Source: Rubellimicrobium aerolatum (GTDB lineage Bacteria > Pseudomonadota > Alphaproteobacteria > Rhodobacterales > Rhodobacteraceae). From it: a stretch of DNA of 64,000 nucleotides. Where the stretch lies: NCBI RefSeq assembly GCF_017872975.1, contig NZ_JAGGJP010000013.1, forward strand, positions 1 through 64,000, read 5' to 3'. Shown here one piece after another: positions 61,689-64,000 of the stretch. Every line of letters starts with the position of its first letter. The stretch's first letter is position 1. Position numbers and translations under genes: made by a program. The notes below the pieces were generated by a model. It ran no database searches and was not told where the DNA came from. It saw only the letters and a list, made by a program, of their open reading frames with translations.

Positions 61689-63332
61689 ATGCCACGAAGG
61701 GAGGCGAAACGGGACGAAACGGAGAGCCACAGAGCCTTGATCAAGAACGGCAAATATTTTGTTCCCCCGGAGGGCGACGACGACTTCAAGGCGCTGTTCA
61801 AGCGAGTGGCAGCGGCCGGCGGCGGTCGGCCCGTGGACCAGGAGGGGTTTCCCCAAGGCCCGTGGACGCCTCACCTCCTGGCGGAGGCGATCAGCCGGAT
61901 CGAGGCGAACCGCGCCGGCATCGACCTGCGGACAGTCCAGCTCTGGTTTCAGGACAACGACAAGGGCGTCAGCGCGGACAACATCCGATGGCTGGCCCGG
62001 ATCTTCGGATGCGACGACCCGGCGGCCACGAGCGCGTGGCAGGCGGCGCTGAGTGCTGCGCAAGCGCGCCTCATGGCGCGGAGACGGGGGAAAGGCAGGC
62101 CGGACGAGCCGGACGCCCGACACCCGGGAGAGGACGACGGCCCCCCGGCGGCCGTCGGAGAGACGCCGGCACCGCCGCAAGCCCCGGACGGCCAGGACCG
62201 AGCGGCGGCCCGACGGGGCGTCGACCTGGCTCGGAGGTCCGAGGCGGTCCTGAGCCATGGCTCTCCTCTGGACCTTCCGGCCACGGTCTTCGCCGGGGCC
62301 GTCGCGCTCGGGTTCCTGTCCTACGTTCTCGGCATTCACAGCGTCACCTACGCTCGGGACGACGGGATCAGCCAACAGGCCGGGTTCCTGTGGGCGCCGA
62401 ACTGGACCGTCCTGTTCATGGTCGTCCTGCCGCTCTTCTTTGCCTTCGCAGGGGAGCTTCTGGTCTTCTGGAAAAGCGAGGGCCGCCCAAGCCTCCTTGG
62501 GGGCGGCGACCGGTCGGACAGCGACGCCGGCTGGAGGCGTCAGGTCGCGGCGTCGTCCACGACGTACTGGGCGGTCTTCCTGATCTGCTTCGGCTTCGCC
62601 GGCGTCGTTCAGTGGGTCGGGGTCCGCCTGATCCCGTTGCTGCGAGGCGGCGGCGACCACGCCATCGACTGGGGGGCCCTGGCGACCGTACGCCCCGACA
62701 TCATCTCCGTGCCGCAGGCCATCGCGTTCACCGGCTTGGCCTATCTGTACATGTCGCTCTGCTTCTATCTCCTCTTCGCGGGTCTCATCCTGCTCCACAC
62801 CGTGGCGCACGACTACTGGACCCTCGACCAGGCCTCGGGCGGTCGGATCGGCCCGCAGTCTCGGCCCGAGGCCCGCGAGGTCGGGCTGAGAGTCCTGCGA
62901 GGGATCTTCCGCTGCACCGTCTGCGGCCTGCTAGTCGCGGTCTGCATGAAGCTGCAGAGCTCCTACGTGACCACGAGCGCCGAGAACATCTGGCGCTGGC
63001 TGGTGAACGACGCGCGGTTCATCCTGCCCGGATCCGGCGACCTGGTCGGCCGGGGCGTCTACAAGACACCCACGCACTACACGAGCCTGCTGACCGCGGC
63101 GGCAACCGCCGTCGTGTTCCTTTACGCCTTCCTCCGGGTCGGCCGGGGACATGGCCTCACCGCCGCGCGGGGACGGATGGCTGCCGCCGTGGCCCTGCTG
63201 GTCGCCGGCTACTTGGCGATCGATGCGTTCCCGGGCTTCTCGATCCTGCTTGGCGCGGCGATCCTCGTCGCGATCTATGGCCTGTTCGACCCGGGGTTCG
63301 GGTCGGATCCGCGCGGCACGTTGGAGGGGTGA
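61689..63332 (+). CDS. rcgA: RcgA-family putative membrane transporter
   Basis: A 547-residue membrane protein with a cytoplasmic N-terminal region (about 1-190) holding an HTH-like segment (RTVQLWFQDNDKGVSADNIRWLARIFGCDD), then about seven membrane segments (for example VFAGAVALGFLSYVLGI, TVLFMVVLPLFFAFAGELLVFW, YLYMSLCFYLLFAGLILLHT). This layout matches proteins named RcgA, linked to control of conjugation on rhizobial plasmids. The ATG at 61689 was chosen as the start of the conserved part. The next gene follows 4 bases later and is RcgR-like, the usual partner. Confidence 0.75.
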   Translation: MPRREAKRDETESHRALIKNGKYFVPPEGDDDFKALFKRVAAAGGGRPVDQEGFPQGPWTPHLLAEAISRIEANRAGIDLRTVQLWFQDNDKGVSADNIRWLARIFGCDDPAATSAWQAALSAAQARLMARRRGKGRPDEPDARHPGEDDGPPAAVGETPAPPQAPDGQDRAAARRGVDLARRSEAVLSHGSPLDLPATVFAGAVALGFLSYVLGIHSVTYARDDGISQQAGFLWAPNWTVLFMVVLPLFFAFAGELLVFWKSEGRPSLLGGGDRSDSDAGWRRQVAASSTTYWAVFLICFGFAGVVQWVGVRLIPLLRGGGDHAIDWGALATVRPDIISVPQAIAFTGLAYLYMSLCFYLLFAGLILLHTVAHDYWTLDQASGGRIGPQSRPEAREVGLRVLRGIFRCTVCGLLVAVCMKLQSSYVTTSAENIWRWLVNDARFILPGSGDLVGRGVYKTPTHYTSLLTAAATAVVFLYAFLRVGRGHGLTAARGRMAAAVALLVAGYLAIDAFPGFSILLGAAILVAIYGLFDPGFGSDPRGTLEG

Positions 63333-63336
63333 TGTC

Positions 63337-64000
63337 ATGATCGACACGTGGCTCGACCGATGGGACGAGCGCCGGGCCCGGCGCAGTGACGCCACCAAGG
63401 CGCCGACCGAGTTTGCGCTCGACGCGCACCTGGCGTTCCCGGACGCGGGGGACGGGACGAGCCTCGCCGAGTTCTGCGCCCTTGCCGACCAGGCCACGAC
63501 GGACCCGGCGTTCTTCGATCCGGGCGAGGCGGCGTTCGAGGCTCAGTGGGACGACGGGTGGATCCGGTTCCCGTCCAGCGTCTTGACCGACGTCGAAGCG
63601 AACAACACCGTCTGGGGCAAGGTGACCGCCGCCCGTCCGCGCGACCACGCCCTTGTGGTCCTCCACCACTGGAATGCGAGCTCCCGCAACCCGCAGCTCG
63701 CCCGCGTCTTCGCCTGGCAGGGGATCACGGTGGTCGAGATGGCTATGCCCTACCACCTGGAGCGACGCCGTCCCGACGCCTCGCACGCCGACGACATGTT
63801 GAGCCCGAACCTCGGCCGCACAATCCAGTCGATGCGGCAGGCGGTGCTGGACGGACGGCGGCTGGTCAGGGTCCTCAAGAACGCCGGCTACGAGAGGGTG
63901 TCCGTCCTGGGCATGAGCCTGGGGTCGTGGGTCGCTGGGCTGATGGCCGCACACGACCCGGCGATCGGACGGGCCGTGCTGCTTCTGACGGGAGGAAGCC
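63337..64000 (+). CDS. rcgR: RcgR-like alpha/beta hydrolase (putative quorum-lactone hydrolase), 3' end outside window
   Basis: The first 221 residues of an alpha/beta hydrolase. HALVVLHHWNASSRNPQ carries the oxyanion-hole region and the nucleophile elbow is VSVLGMSLGSWVAGLMAAHD with the catalytic Ser in GMSLG. The acid and His lie past the window. Start 4 bases after the rcgA stop, so one operon. Partners of RcgA are annotated as putative lactone hydrolases that could quench an acyl-homoserine-lactone type signal; the reaction is not shown here. Confidence 0.75.
   Translation, partial: MIDTWLDRWDERRARRSDATKAPTEFALDAHLAFPDAGDGTSLAEFCALADQATTDPAFFDPGEAAFEAQWDDGWIRFPSSVLTDVEANNTVWGKVTAARPRDHALVVLHHWNASSRNPQLARVFAWQGITVVEMAMPYHLERRRPDASHADDMLSPNLGRTIQSMRQAVLDGRRLVRVLKNAGYERVSVLGMSLGSWVAGLMAAHDPAIGRAVLLLTGGS

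Overview
This window is about 70% GC and reads as part of a large conjugative plasmid (or plasmid-derived contig) of an alphaproteobacterium. Pointers to that class are the RPA-type RepA and RepC initiators, a Ti-type TraA relaxase, an RcgA/RcgR pair of the kind described on rhizobial plasmids, a VPLPA-CTERM protein of the sort common in Rhodobacterales, and a GTTC-N7-GTTC SOS box at umuD. I cannot name the genus. No rRNA, tRNA or CRISPR array was seen. Both ends are cut inside genes: a VapC-like gene at base 1 and an rcgR-like gene at base 64000.

Layout. (1) 1-14.6 kb is a defence island of lower and more mixed GC: a PIN toxin end, a DUF4297-like nuclease plus Ski2-like helicase pair that resembles Hachiman in design, an HNH protein, an Abi_2/HEPN protein, a PIN-like (DUF4935/PIN_8 type) protein divergent from a free-standing reverse transcriptase, and an MmeI-type restriction-methylation enzyme. 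(2) 15.1-20.1 kb holds ardC antirestriction, a membrane-anchored nuclease, a secreted protein and umuDC. (3) 20.1-32.4 kb is a complete, tightly overlapped VirB-type secretion operon in the order orf114, virB1, virB2, virB3, virB4, a small lipoprotein, a transglycosylase with a VirB5-like tail, virB5, virB8, virB9, virB10, virB11, orf193, virB6. (4) 32.6-42.1 kb is cargo: a ParE-type toxin pair, a dapA-like/lysE-like pair, an HxlR regulator divergent from an FMN reductase and a pirin, an IS1182-type element, DUF736, a second HNH copy and a VPLPA-CTERM protein. (5) 42.3-48.5 kb carries the relaxase traA, a likely oriT, traD and the coupling protein traG. (6) 49.4-54.4 kb carries prim-pol, an RHH-type partition partner, parA, a repeat-rich centromere candidate, an iteron origin and repA. 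(7) 54.8-64 kb carries vapBC, a large ParB-like protein, DUF3768, H-NS, repC with a probable antisense RNA, decayed ardC sequence, and rcgA-rcgR.

The genes fit together as a self-transmissible plasmid. RepA and RepC offer two replication systems, ParA and its small partner give partition, the toxin pairs give stability, TraA/TraD/TraG and VirB give transfer, ArdC shields incoming DNA, and the defence island would protect the new host. Two initiators, two HNH copies, a decayed second ardC, a decayed second DUF736 and a dispersed 70-bp repeat suggest that the molecule was assembled by fusion of related plasmids and then decay.

The most notable content is the DUF4297-helicase pair, the reverse transcriptase with a 764-bp gene-poor region before it, the transglycosylase sharing its C-terminus with VirB5, and a set of non-coding structures (phased iterons, GATAGC repeats, paired hairpins, candidate oriT and candidate ctRNA).
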